64,000 bases of DNA from Agapetus fuscipes (taxonomy: Eukaryota; Arthropoda; Insecta; Trichoptera; Glossosomatidae), in the NCBI GenBank assembly GCA_951799405.1, contig OX637345.1:13454001-13518000 (forward strand). Direction: 5' to 3'. Of this stretch, positions 39,115 through 48,315 are shown in pieces; the stretch's first letter is position 1; every line of letters starts with the position of its first letter. A model generated the notes under the pieces. It saw only the letters and a list, made by a program, of their open reading frames with translations. It did not search any database and was not told the origin of the DNA. The position numbers and the translations under genes were made by a program.

Positions 39115-39530
39115 CTATAATCTAAGTTGCAAGGATATATTCATTCAAAGCTCTCAGATGTATGCCCACAAACAAACACGTGTAGTTCGCGCTTACAAAT
39201 GCTGATTGTGTACTTACAAATAAAATCCAAACTCAAATGAACATAAGCCCTGCAACTCCTGCCGACATTCCCTGAAACAGGGGTGACATTGGCAAAGTGA
39301 ACCATTTTTTATGGGTGGTCAGCCTCATACCAACCTATAAGTCAAGGAATCATTTTATTTCATTTTACAAATGCTGATTGTGTACTTACAAATAAAATCC
39401 AAACCTCAAATGAACATAAGCCCCACAACTTTTGCCGACCTTCCCTGAAGCAGGGGTGACATTGGCAAAGTGAACCATTTTTTACAGTATGGGTGGTCAG
39501 CCTCATACCAACTATAAGTCAAGGAATAAT
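39115..39530 (-). repeat. two T repeats in the same orientation
   Basis: The first (39115-39350) is complete except for the start. The second (39360-39530) repeats the stretch from CAAATGCTGATTGTGTACTT to TATAAGTCAAGGAAT, so the pair is a partial tandem duplication. Confidence 0.85.
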
Positions 39531-39601
39531 CATTTTCCCTATTCAAATTCCATCATATTATTACCTACTTCCGAGAAATATTTAACCGAGGTCTTAACCA
39601 T

Positions 39602-39805
39602 AATTTTTTTTTTAAATAGATTTGTGGAAAGGAATGCAATCCACCAACCTATTTTGCCTGACCAATTGTCTTCATGCGAAAGCAGAAGCTTGTGTGCATG
39701 CAACGACATCTGTTGAACCAGGGTCGAAGTTATCGTCGCGGGATTCGAACCAACGTGATCCGGTTCCAAATAACCCGACTCGATCCCCGCGGCCATAACA
39801 CCGAT
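39602..39805 (-). mobile_element. S3 SINE
   Basis: The minus strand has GTTATGGCCGCGGGGATCGA (head), GTTGGTTCGAATCCCGCG (box B), GTCAGGCAAAATAGGTTGGT and a TTTAAAAAAAA end. Confidence 0.78.
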
Positions 39806-40036
39806 TAAGGAATTAAATTTGATGTGTCGATCAAATATTGATTGGAGGTTGGTGCAACAGGCCCTATATGTATGAAGACTAATCAGTAGAGATGGGCCGA
39901 AATTCGTTTTACATTCGGTTGGATCGAATTTCGGCAGCTTGAACCGAACTTCGGATTTCGGCCGAAATTCGGTGTAAGAAAAACTGAAATAAAATACCTA
40001 CTTGCGCTATTTTGACTGTTGTAATTGGATGTCATA

Positions 40037-41195
40037 CCCCGTATTCACGATCAAAACTGATTTAAGTGCCTTACTCAAGCGCTACACTTACTCAAGGGTC
40101 GACATTCTGGAGCGTTTTGTTTCACAAAGAACACTCAAGCAGTAATCAGCGTAGTGCCCAACCCCCAGGATACGTACGGGTTTGTCATTGGCTCTCGAAA
40201 AAACCCAGCTCTGTAATTGGTCAGTACCTTCCGACCGATATTCGGCGTACTTCACTCTTATCATTGCCGCCTCTTTCAAATTTCAATGTCATATCAACTT
40301 TGCATAAAACTTGACAACAAATAAGTACGTATAACGCAATTACTACTTTAAGTAAACCGTAAGTACGAATTTGTTTGTTTACAATTTCTATTAGTTTTTA
40401 AAAATACATTTATGTAATATCCAATGTAAAGTGTTTTGATCGATTTCAGCGCCAAAAAGATGTTGTTTTCTCCAGCGGAAAAGGAGCTGCTGGTGGCTCT
40501 GATAAAAGAAAAACCTGTAATAGAAGATAAAATAACAGATCGAAGAAATCGTTGGCTTTGCAACCCTCAATGAGCAACGGCAAAACTGTATACAGAACGA
40601 CGCATTTTTTCAATCAAAAACGTCTTCTAAATTCTTCCTCTTCCTAATACGTAAATGGGTCTTTACAGTCTCTGATATATTTTCTTGGGACACTATTTTT
40701 GAACAAAACAATGTTATTATTCTCGTTGAAGTCAACTGTATCGAAAGAATTCATTATTTTATGTAAATAATTCACAACCAAACAAAAAATGTGCTGATGA
40801 AATGCGGCGGAATATTTTGACAGTTCATCTGTCATTGCAGTATGGTCCTAGACCATACCGGAGAACAAACCCAATTCTGATGGTCAAGCAATGTAAATGA
40901 ACTCGTCAAAACAATGTTAATACACTTGTAAAAATCATGTTTATAGTAAGAATTCATTTTTTCATGTAAATTCACAATCAAACAAAAAATGTGATAACAA
41001 TGAAATATGACGGAATATTTTGACAGCGCTTAAGCGTTGGTTAATATACGTGTCGACCTTACTTACCTGAGTGCTAGTTTTTGGAGCGCTTAAGCGCTAA
41101 TTTTACCGTAAGTATTGTTCTTGAAATGAATTTCCCCAATCTAAGCGCTGGTTTGCCCTTAAGGAAGTGCCAGTTTTGATCGTGAATACGGGGGG
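40037..41195. mobile_element. DNA element CCCCGTATTCACGATC with Myb/SANT-like relic
   Basis: The left end CCCCGTATTCACGATCAAAA is matched by the reverse complement of the right end CAGTTTTGATCGTGAATACGG. TA lies on both outer sides. The interior has AGCGCTTAAGCG-type sub-terminal repeats near both ends. A 38-codon frame inside resembles a transposon-encoded Myb/SANT-like protein, so this may be a deleted derivative of an autonomous element. Confidence 0.85.
40460..40573 (+). pseudogene. Myb/SANT-like DNA-binding domain relic
   Basis: The ATG at 40460 opens 37 codons beginning MLFSPAEKELLVALIKEKPV and continuing IEDKITDRRNRW before a TGA. The pattern of an aromatic-Ser start, EKELLV.LI and IE.K.TD matches the first helix region of Myb/SANT-like domains that accompany some transposases. 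TTTCAG lies just upstream and could be an old splice acceptor. The rest of the domain is lost. Confidence 0.5.
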
Positions 41196-41607
41196 TATCT
41201 TTTATAACCGTTAACTAAAAATTAGGCCTCTTCTCACTCATGGTCATTTATTTTAGTTCAAACAAGAGTTAACTTACAATTTGATAAAAATTAAATCTTC
41301 TTCTACTCCGTTACATAGATATTAGATTGAAACACAAATGAAATAATTTAGTATTCTTCTAACAAATAACAGTAACTAGAAACTATATTGCGAAACTTTT
41401 TAATCTTTTTTTCAACAAACCGAAGCTCGGCCGAACTTTGGTTGAATTTTACATTCTAACCAAATGTTCGGCCGAAGTTTGAATTTAGTTCAAACCACAT
41501 TCGGCCCATCCCTACTAATCAGCTGTTCACTTGCAGCCATCTTGGATTGACAGGTCTTCATACAAATATTACCGGTATTCGGTGGGTAAGAATTACCTTG
41601 GTGATGA

Positions 41608-42020
41608 CTCTGGAGGAAATGAAAGAAGTATGTAAGGACAGAAAGAAATGGCGGTTGATCTGTAATGTTGGCGGCTAGGGTTTATTAAATTGGAAATTGT
41701 TTTCTGTTTGTTGTCCATAGATATTATTATTTAGTGATGTATAAAATGTAATTTGTCGTGTTTGTTCCTTGACTTATAGGTTGGTATGCGGCTGACCACC
41801 CATGCTGTAAAAATGGTTCACTTTGCCAATGTCACCCCTGTCTCAGGAAAGGACGGCAAGAGTTGCAGGGTGTATGTCCATTTGAGATCTGGTTTTTATG
41901 TTGTAGGTTCACATGCGGCATGTGCAAGCGCAAACTTGTACGTGTCTGCTTGTGAAAATGCATGTAATGTGAATCTCCAATGTAACATATCTTTGAAACT
42001 TAGATTAGATTAGATTAGAT
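41608..42020 (+). pseudogene. L-B LINE 3' end, plus strand
   Basis: Coding end MTLEEMKEVCKDRKKWRLIC then NVGG and stop near 41678. A 3' UTR of about 85 bp follows, then a full T repeat (41765-42018) ending (TTAGA)n. Nearly the mirror image of 42545-43080. Confidence 0.88.
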
Positions 42021-42237
42021 ACTTGTCTATAGATGTTAGTAGGAAGATCTTAAAAACATAATATATTGAGTAAAATGATATTATCTCAGAGCTTGTTAAG
42101 TATGTGGGTCAGATACGTTATCCGCCAACTAGCTGTTCTTACTCTTCACTGTACTCTGCTACTCTCCCAGACAACTTTCTCTTGTAAATTAACATTGACT
42201 GTGGTATAATCCAAATTACCGTTTGCCAGCACCATCT

Positions 42238-42545
42238 ATAATCTAAGTTGCAAAGATAACGATACCTTAAAGGTAAAACTGAATAAGTGCTGATTCACTG
42301 ATTTGAAAAAGCGCGGATAACACATTTTATTGGGTGTAGGTAGGTACCCTCTTACAGTAAGTGAACTCATTATCAACTTCTACTAATGGCAATCCCCTTA
42401 ACTACAGGATTTTCATACTTCTGTGGTGTTTTCTCTCATAGAAAATAGGGGAAAAAATTAATTTATCTGAGAAACCCATGTTAGCTTAATATGTCACTTA
42501 TTCGGTTTTACCTTTAAGGTATTGTTATGTTACAACGCAAATCAT
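42238..42545 (-). repeat. T repeat distal end, split by a TA-target MITE
   Basis: CTATAATCTAAGTTGCAAAGA lies before 42257 and TGTTACAACG after 42527. Excising the MITE restores CAAAGATATGTTAC, the usual T sequence. Confidence 0.8.
42259..42525. mobile_element. MITE ACRATACCTTAAAGG with TA duplication
   Basis: 267 bp. The left end ACGATACCTTAAAGGTAAAA and the reverse complement of the right end, ACAATACCTTAAAGGTAAAA, differ at one base. Inverted similarity extends over GAATAAGTG. TA at 42257-42258 and 42526-42527. TA duplication fits the Tc1/mariner superfamily. No coding. Confidence 0.9.
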
Positions 42546-43080
42546 GACATTCTAATCTAATCTAATCTAAGTTGCAAAGATATGTTACATTGGAGATTCA
42601 CATTACATGCATTCTCACAACCAGACACGTACAAGTTCGCGCTTGCACATGCCTCATGTGAACCTACAACATAAAAACCAGATCTCAAATGGACATACAC
42701 CCTGCAACTCTTGCCGTCCTTCCCTGAGACAGGGGTGACATTGGCAAAGTGAACCATTTTTACAACATGGGTGGTCAGCCGCATACCAACCTATAAGTCA
42801 AGGAACATACACGACAAATTACATTTTATACATCACTAAATAATAATATCCAAATACAAAATATCCATTTACAAATAAAAACAAATTCCAATTTAATAAA
42901 CCCTAGCCACCAACATTACAGATCAACCGCCATTTCTTTCTGTCCTTACATACTTCTTTCATTTCCTCCAGAGTCATAATCTTCTTCATACAGGCTCTTC
43001 ATTTATTATGACTCTGGATATTTCATTCATTCGCAATTTCGGATATTTGGTCCATCCATACCTTTCTCGGTCTTCCTCTG
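42545..43080 (-). pseudogene. L-B LINE 3' end, minus strand
   Basis: On the minus strand it starts SEEDRERYGWTKYPKLR-like (decayed) and passes YPESxxMKS, EEMKEVCKDRKKWRLIC and NVGG before the UTR and a full T (42550-42808) ending (TTAGA)n. Longer than the plus-strand partner by about 130 bp of coding sequence. Confidence 0.85.
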
Positions 43081-43094
43081 ACATTAATAATTAA

Positions 43095-43350
43095 TTTCTC
43101 CTTGACTGATAGGTTGGTATGAAGCTGACCCCCCGTGCTGTAAAAATCGGTTCACTTTTGCCAATGCCACCCCGGTTTCAGGGAAAAGCGGCAGGAGTTG
43201 CAAGGTTTATGTTCATGTGAGGTTTTGTTTATTTGCATACACGCATGCAGGATGTGTAGGACCTACATGTGCCTGTCTGTGGGCATGCATTTAATATGAG
43301 CCTTAAATGTTAACATATCTTTGCAGCTTTGATTATAGATTATAGAATAA
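43095..43350 (+). repeat. T repeat, full-length
   Basis: CTCCTTGACTGATAGGTTGG to CAGCTTTGATTATAGATT; distinct subfamily (CATGCAGGATGTGTAGGACC). Confidence 0.82.
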
Positions 43351-43451
43351 TTAAAAAGACACTGCCGTGACGTCAGTGTGTGATGGACGAGCCGAAGGAC
43401 TGCGGAAGTAGTCGTGTTCTTTCGGCACAACCGAGTGTTATGCTAAGATTT

Positions 43452-44250
43452 TCAGGTACCGTCTAGGCGTGATCATCTCCTGACAACACGCGCACCACTC
43501 ACCATTGGGGGACAGCTGATTCAGCCGTCGGATTCAGTGAGACTTCTAGGAGTCACACTGGATCGGAACCTCACAATGGGAGAGCAGTTGAATAACACGG
43601 TATCCTCCTCGTTTTTTGAACTTCGCCAGATAAAGGCAATCAGGAGATGTTTACCATCAGGGGCGGTCAGGACCCTGGTTAACGCTTTTGTGATGTCTCG
43701 GGTTGACTATTGCTCAACGCTGTATATGGGTCAGCCGAAAAAACAGTTCAGCCGGCTTCAATCTGTGCTGAACTCTGCAGCAAGACTCATATTCGGGATG
43801 TCTAAATTTAACCATATAACTCCATTGTTGAAAAAACTGCATTGGCTTCGTTTTCCGGAGAGGGTGGTCTACCGTGTTTGTCTGATGGTTTACAAAGCTG
43901 TCAATGGGATGGCTCCTTCATACTTGTCTGAAATGTTCTCACGTGTTGAGATAGATTTGAGACGCCAAACTCTCAGATCTGCGGAGTGTGGGGTATTTGA
44001 CTTAGTCCAGCCGTCACGTCAGACACGCACTAATTTTGGGGACCGTGCTTTCCGGTTTGCGGGCCCAATGGAGTGGAACAGACTACCACCTAATGTGAGG
44101 AAGGCAGAAACTGTTGGTGTCTTTAAAGGAGCACTAAAGACGCATCTTTACAAAAAATCTTATCCGTGATTTGAGAGGGCCCTTGAGGTGTGACACACAC
44201 AAAAACGGCGCTCTTTTATTATGTGTACCTTATAAATAAATTATCCTTGT
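43452..44250 (+). pseudogene. L-C LINE ORF2 C-terminal half and 3' end (CR1/L2-like)
   Basis: A continuous frame from 43452 to the stop at 44169: the end of an RT thumb (VRLLGVTLDRNLTMGEQ) and the C-terminal domain of CR1/L2-type elements: RRCLPSGAVRTLVNAFVMSR, VDYCSTLYMG, LNSAARLIFGMSKFNHITPL, LKKLHWLRFPERVVYRVCL, MVYKAVNGMAPSYLSEMF and FAGPMEWNRLPPNVRKAET. About 240 codons without a stop suggest recent origin. The RT catalytic blocks and endonuclease are missing by 5' truncation. After the stop the 3' UTR reads GGGCCCTTGAGGTGTGACAC then ACACAAAAACGGCGCTC and AAATAAATTATCCTTG, matching the type-1 tail of S1. It ends in (TA)n at 44255-44268. Confidence 0.88.
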
Positions 44251-44268
44251 ATATATATATATATATAC

Positions 44269-44728
44269 CTCAAGGATGCACCTAGGATACTTACTCCCAG
44301 CTAGCCATCATCATCATCATCACTCAGGGCGTGAGGATTCTTTCTAGTGGTACTGCTTATTCCATCTTAAGAAAGGCTGCAATTAAAATAAAATCTTAAC
44401 ATAACAGTATCGAAATGTTCACAGTCACTGTCTGCCACGTTAAGCAGGCTTATCGCCAGTTGTTGACGCGTTCTTACCGCAGCAGTTATGAATGATTCCA
44501 GTACCTGCATCATCATCATCATCACCATCAATTCATCAGCAGGTTTTCTCCAGTGGTACACTTTCACGGCCAATGCTGCACCAAGAAAGAAGCTGGGCAG
44601 TGCGGTAACCGAATAAAAACGTTCCACATGATATGCGTCAAGTGGAGCATTGGAGAAGTGGAGAATATTTTTATTATGAACTTTTATTCAGCCATCTGAC
44701 ATTGCAAAAATCTTGTCTATAAAGACAG
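44269..44728. other. unassigned; ATC runs
   Basis: CATCATCATCATCA runs at 44308 and 44510. Nothing else recognised. Confidence 0.4.
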
Positions 44729-44790
44729 AGAGTCCTGGAGGATGGTGGTGAGACTACAAGGTGATAGTGACACCAAGAAGGTAAATAATA
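44729..44790 (+). repeat. L-H minisatellite unit fragment
   Basis: GACAGAGAGTCCTGGAGGAT, GGTGGTGAGACTACAAGG; reverse orientation to 23791-24300. Confidence 0.8.
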
Positions 44791-44804
44791 AAAATAAGAA
44801 TATA

Positions 44805-45085
44805 ATATTAGGATAATTTATTTGGTGAGCGCTGTTTTTGTGTGTATCACACCTCAAGAGCCCTCTGCGAGCTTGGTCGTCGCTGTAGAAAGCGCTAATT
44901 CTCAAGCAAGACCCAAGACTAATTCTCAATATGGACCTTTCAGTGAAGGTGTATGAATTTTTCAACTCAGCGAAGAGCACATTCGAAATATAAATGGTAT
45001 ATATTTTTGTGCTCCACCGGGATCCACATCCACAACCTTCCATTTACGAGTCCGAAGTGTTGCCACTGGACTACGGACCGGTCCA
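44805..45085 (-). mobile_element. S1 SINE, tail type 1, with 5S remnant
   Basis: Full tail (GGTGAGCGCTGTTTTTGTG on the plus strand) and head (CTACGGACCGGTCC). A deletion removes part of the middle. Outside the head only CAAGATGCCAACGACA remains, about 11 bases of the 5S-like end, then L-H sequence. Confidence 0.82.
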
Positions 45086-45096
45086 AGATGCCAACG

Positions 45097-45255
45097 ACAC
45101 AAATAAGTCACCACATTACACATGACGCTGAAGTCCTAGGTGTCAGTGGACCATGGACTGAGGCTGCACAAGACAGAGAGTCCTGGAGGATGGTGGTGAG
45201 ACTACAAGGTGATAGTGACGCCAAGAAAGTAAACAAGTGACAACATTACACATCA
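45097..45255 (+). repeat. L-H C-terminal unit
   Basis: The plus strand reads AEVLGVSGPWTEAAQDRES, then WRMVVRLQGDSDAKKVNK and a stop. One complete 130-bp unit outside the tandem array. Confidence 0.82.
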
Positions 45256-45261
45256 CCGTTG

Positions 45262-45400
45262 AGCAGTTCGTAGTCTAGTGGTAACTCTTCGGACTCGTAA
45301 ATGGAAATTTGTGAGCTTGAATTTCAGCGGAGCACAAATAATGTACAATTTATATTTTCAAAATATATGCTCTTCGCTGGGTATAACAGTTCCTTCGGAC
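45262..45400 (+). mobile_element. S1 SINE head, 3'-truncated
   Basis: AGTTCGTAGTCTAGTGGTAA (head), diverged box B (GCTTGAATTTCAGCGG), ending TGCTCTTCGCTGGGTATAAC. Confidence 0.75.
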
Positions 45401-45404
45401 TTCT

Positions 45405-45580
45405 ATTAAGTAAAAAATGACAACATTACCTACACATGACTTGACCATCTACCTGAGTGAGAAACAGCTTAATCAGAGGCTTACGTTTCTGTTAAGCCGA
45501 TTTCAGTTACTTATCTATGACACTGAATTTCTAGGTGTCAGTAGACCATGGACTGAGGCTGCACAAAAAGCTGATGAAAG
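45405..45580 (+). repeat. L-H unit, diverged
   Basis: GTGTCAGTAGACCATGGACT, GAGGCTGCACAAAAAGC; preceded by unassigned sequence. Confidence 0.6.
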
Positions 45581-46002
45581 TTAAAAGCCTTTTTGATTAA
45601 AAAAAAAACAAGAACATTCCATTTATGCCTTCAAAGTTACTGCACTGGTGGACTATTTTCACTTCCACAATTTTACAAAAAAAAAAGACTCACTTGTGGC
45701 AAAGTAACGCATCCATTATGGTGTTGCGTCGGCATTACAGTCGCACGGTGCTGTTTTACCGACGCTACTCTCTCCGCCATTTGCTTTTTATGTCACTCTT
45801 ACCCGCACAAGATGGCGACGAGGAGAAAACTAGCGGAAAAGTATTCACCTAGAAACAATAACGACAGTTGCGTGAATTGTACAGGTGTACATGGCTTAAA
45901 ATAAATTTAAATGATAGCTAAATGAGGGCGCTTTTATGACTTTAGGGCTATTATGACTTTAGGACTTATTACTATTTATTTCTTGAACAAAATACTTTTT
46001 AG
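45581..46002. other. unassigned sequence
   Basis: Open frames up to 103 codons without recognised domains; CACAAGATGGCGACGAGG at 45806. Confidence 0.3.
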
Positions 46003-46330
46003 ACCGGTGCGTAGTCCAGTGGCAACACTTCGGACTCATAAATAGAAGGTTGTGGATTCGGATCCCGGCGAAGCACAAAAAATATACCTACCATTTATAT
46101 TTCCAAATATGCTCTTCGCTGGGTTGAAAAAATTCATAAAGCCTTTACCAAAGACCGGTCACTAAAGGTCCATCCAGCCTTACAGCAACTGGGTCTTGCT
46201 TGAGTATTGGCGCTTTGTAGCGACGACCAAGCTCGTACACCTCTGTGGCACTACAACAAGTGTCATAGACCCCTAGGGTCTCTAGAATCTAGGGAGTCTT
46301 CCGCAGAGGATTTCTTAAAAAGAAAAACTT
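46003..46330 (+). mobile_element. S1 SINE, full-length, tail type 2
   Basis: GACCGGTGCGTAGTCCAGTG head, GGATTCGGATCCCGGCG box B, tail CTCTAGAATCTAGGGAGTCT to AGGATTTCTTAAAAAG. No 5S head. Confidence 0.88.
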
Positions 46331-46414
46331 CTTGCAACTTGCAACTATGCTCCACATATAACTTCTTACATGTGGCGATTCGGGACCTATTTATTTTTAA
46401 GGGTTAGGGTGTAG

Positions 46415-46590
46415 GTAATGTCTAAGCGAGGAGGGGGGAGACCCCAAATGAGGTGGCTGGACGACATCAAAAGAACTGCAGGCAGAAGATGGCTGAACAC
46501 AGCAGCATATAGAGAGGAATTGAGAGGATTGGAGGAGGCCTACGTCCAGGAGTTGGCAGAAAAAGGCTGAGGAAGAAAAAGGAAGAATGG
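46415..46590 (+). pseudogene. L-D LINE C-terminus
   Basis: SKRGGGRPQMRWLDDIKRT, then AGRRWLNTAAYREELRGLEE, then AYVQELAEKG and a stop. 5'-truncated; frame intact over about 50 codons. Confidence 0.82.
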
Positions 46591-46912
46591 TGTGGTCGAG
46601 ATGCCCGGCGGTAATCGAACCAGCGTTATTCTATTAACACGCTTAGTCGACTAAGTAACAATAAGCGACTTGACCTTGTAAAAAATGGTTTACTTTGCCA
46701 ATGTCACCCCTGTGTCAGGGAAGGTCGGCAAAAGTTGTGGGGCTTATGTTCGTTTGAGGTTTGGATTTTATTTGTAAGTACACATTCAGCATTTGTAAGC
46801 GCAAACTACACGTGTTGGTTTGTGGGCCTACATCTGAGAGCTTTAAATGAATATATCCTTGCAACTTAGATTAATGATTATAGACCTCTTGGCTATAGCA
46901 CCGACGACTCAG
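46591..46912 (-). mobile_element. S3 SINE split by a T repeat
   Basis: TCGAGATGCCCGGCGGTAAT, CGAACCAGCGTTATTCT and the region to GACTTGACC precede T; ACCTCTTGGCTATAGCACCG follows it, completing the S3 head. Confidence 0.75.
46679..46885 (+). repeat. T repeat inserted in S3
   Basis: Starts at TTGTAAAAAATGGTTTAC (5'-truncated by about 40 bp) and ends ACTTAGATTAATGATTATAG. Confidence 0.82.
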
Positions 46913-47268
46913 TGCCTTTTTTTAATCAAAAGTCTTGTGCCACTTACAAACAATAAAGTTGTATCGATCGTTGCGTTGATAGGGGTGGTCTGAATGAAAT
47001 TTCAGTAGGGTGGACCTTTTTAGGTCAAAGTATAACAGACGTGGGGGTGTTTGTATTTAAAATAAATTGCACAGAATCTGCACTCGACTTTCTTGCAAAA
47101 ATTAACCCACTGTATGACGTATGTTAAGCTATAATCACCTACCAGCTTTTGCAGTTTCAATGAAAATATAATATATCGATAATAAATCAATTTTATTCCA
47201 CCGCGGTGTGTACCTGCATACCCGTGCGAATATGGAAATAGCCATATAAATTCTTAAGTGAATAAAAA
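46913..47268. other. unassigned sequence
   Basis: Nothing recognised. Confidence 0.4.
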
Positions 47269-47269
47269 A

Positions 47270-47375
47270 TATTTGGATGATTTATTTGGTGAGCGCCGTT
47301 TTGTGTGAATCACACCTGAAGAGCCCTCTGCGAGGTTGGTCTTCTCTGGAAAAAGCGCCAATTACACAAGAAAGA
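47270..47375 (-). mobile_element. S1 SINE tail type 1 only
   Basis: GGATGATTTATTTGGTGAGC to AAAAAGCGCCAATTAC; the most 5'-truncated S1 in the window, as expected of LINE-mediated copying. Confidence 0.78.
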
Positions 47376-47377
47376 TC

Positions 47378-48095
47378 CTCGACTCATAGGTTGGTATGAA
47401 GCTGACCTCTGTACTGTACTGTACTGTATCCTGCCACCGTTTCATTAGGGGTGGCCGGTACCTTCGCAGATGCGCCTCCACTTTTTGCTGTCATCACCTT
47501 TTTCATACATACTCTTCTCTTATTCTCACTCTGCAGGATCCATTCTTTCGCAATCTCACCTATTTGGTCTAACCATTCTTTCCTCAGCCTTCCCCTTCCG
47601 CGCTTTCCTCTAACATTTTCTTTGTACACTTTCTTCGTTAGTTGTTCATCATCCATTCTTTCAAGATGTCTGAACCATCTCATCTTACTTTTTTGTACTT
47701 TCATTCTCATATTCTCTTTTATACCACACTCGTTCATCACTCAAGCATTACGTACTCTATCACTCAGTGTCTTTCCAGCCATTGCTCTCAGGTAAGCCAT
47801 TTCAACCGTACTTACATACTTTACTCAGCTCACATTCATTAAGCCTCACTTCCACCAACCAATATGCCATTGTGGACCGCCGATCTCATATTCTTCGTAA
47901 GTTTCCTATTCCTTGTAATGCTTCCAATCGTTTCCATTACACTTCTTCCTCTACTAGCGCGCTTTTCCAATTATTTCGTCAATTTCGCATTCGACTCAAA
48001 CTTGCTTCCCAGATAATCAAATTCTTTCACGACCTCCACTCTTTTTTCATTCAGTCTTATCTCAATTTTCTCGTATTTCTCAGTCCTCCCAAAGT
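47378..48095 (-). pseudogene. L-G-like LINE ORF2 C-terminal part
   Basis: The minus strand, in broken frames, reads KEFDYLGSKFES and VHNGILVGG. An 86-codon open part follows: NECGIKENMRMKVQKSKMRW, then FRHLERMDDEQLTKKVYKEN, then GKRGRGRLRKEWLDQIGEIA. The block order is the same as L-B. A short T head (AGGTTGGTATGAAGCTGACC) lies at the 3' side (plus 47388). Confidence 0.82.
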
Positions 48096-48102
48096 GTAAA
48101 AA

Positions 48103-48315
48103 ATAATTCACTTTGTTAATGTCACCCCTGTTTCAAGGAAGGTCGGCAAGAGTTGCAGGTTTTATGTTCATTTGAGATTTGGTTTTAATTTGTAAGTACA
48201 AATTCAGCATTCGTAAGCGCGAACTTACACGTACCTGTTTGTGGGCATGCATTTCATATTAGTTTTGAATGTTTATATTTCATTGCAACTTATATTCTAG
48301 ATTATTATAGATGGT
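48103..48315 (+). repeat. T repeat, near full-length
   Basis: From TTCACTTTGTTAATGTCACC to ACTTATATTCTAGATTATT. Confidence 0.8.

Larger units (their letters stand above)
39009..39864. mobile_element. MITE GGGCCTGTTGCACC, containing T and S3 copies
   Basis: Terminal inverted repeats are GGGCCTGTTGCACCAAACTC and the complement of GAGGTTGGTGCAACAGGCCC (one mismatch). TA precedes and TA follows. The interior holds two T copies (39115-39350, 39360-39530) and an S3 copy (39602-39805), all on the minus strand, leaving little original interior sequence. Confidence 0.85.
39887..41514. mobile_element. hAT-type element with perfect 8-bp target duplication
   Basis: Ends TAGAGATGGGCCGAAAT and ATTCGGCCCATCCCTA are inverted (one mismatch). 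Flanks are CTAATCAG at 39879-39886 and CTAATCAG at 41515-41522. It retains about 150 bp on the left and 320 bp on the right, rich in TTCGGCCGAA words. The middle is occupied by another element. No transposase coding seen. Confidence 0.9.
38964..41607. mobile_element. palindromic MITE split by two nested insertions
   Basis: The left arm (38964-39008) TCATCACCACGGTAATTCTT and ACCTACCGAATATCGG pairs with the right arm (about 41553-41607) CCGGTATTCGGTGGGTAAGA and ATTACCTTGGTGATGA. The middle piece TATGTATGAAGACTAATCAG lies at 39867-39886. Removing the inserts at 39009-39864 and 39887-41514 leaves a foldback of about 150 bp. Confidence 0.8.

Noticed and set aside
47451..48099. Plus-strand open frames (114 and 110 codons)
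   Set aside because: They lie antisense to an L-G-like RT fragment on the minus strand.
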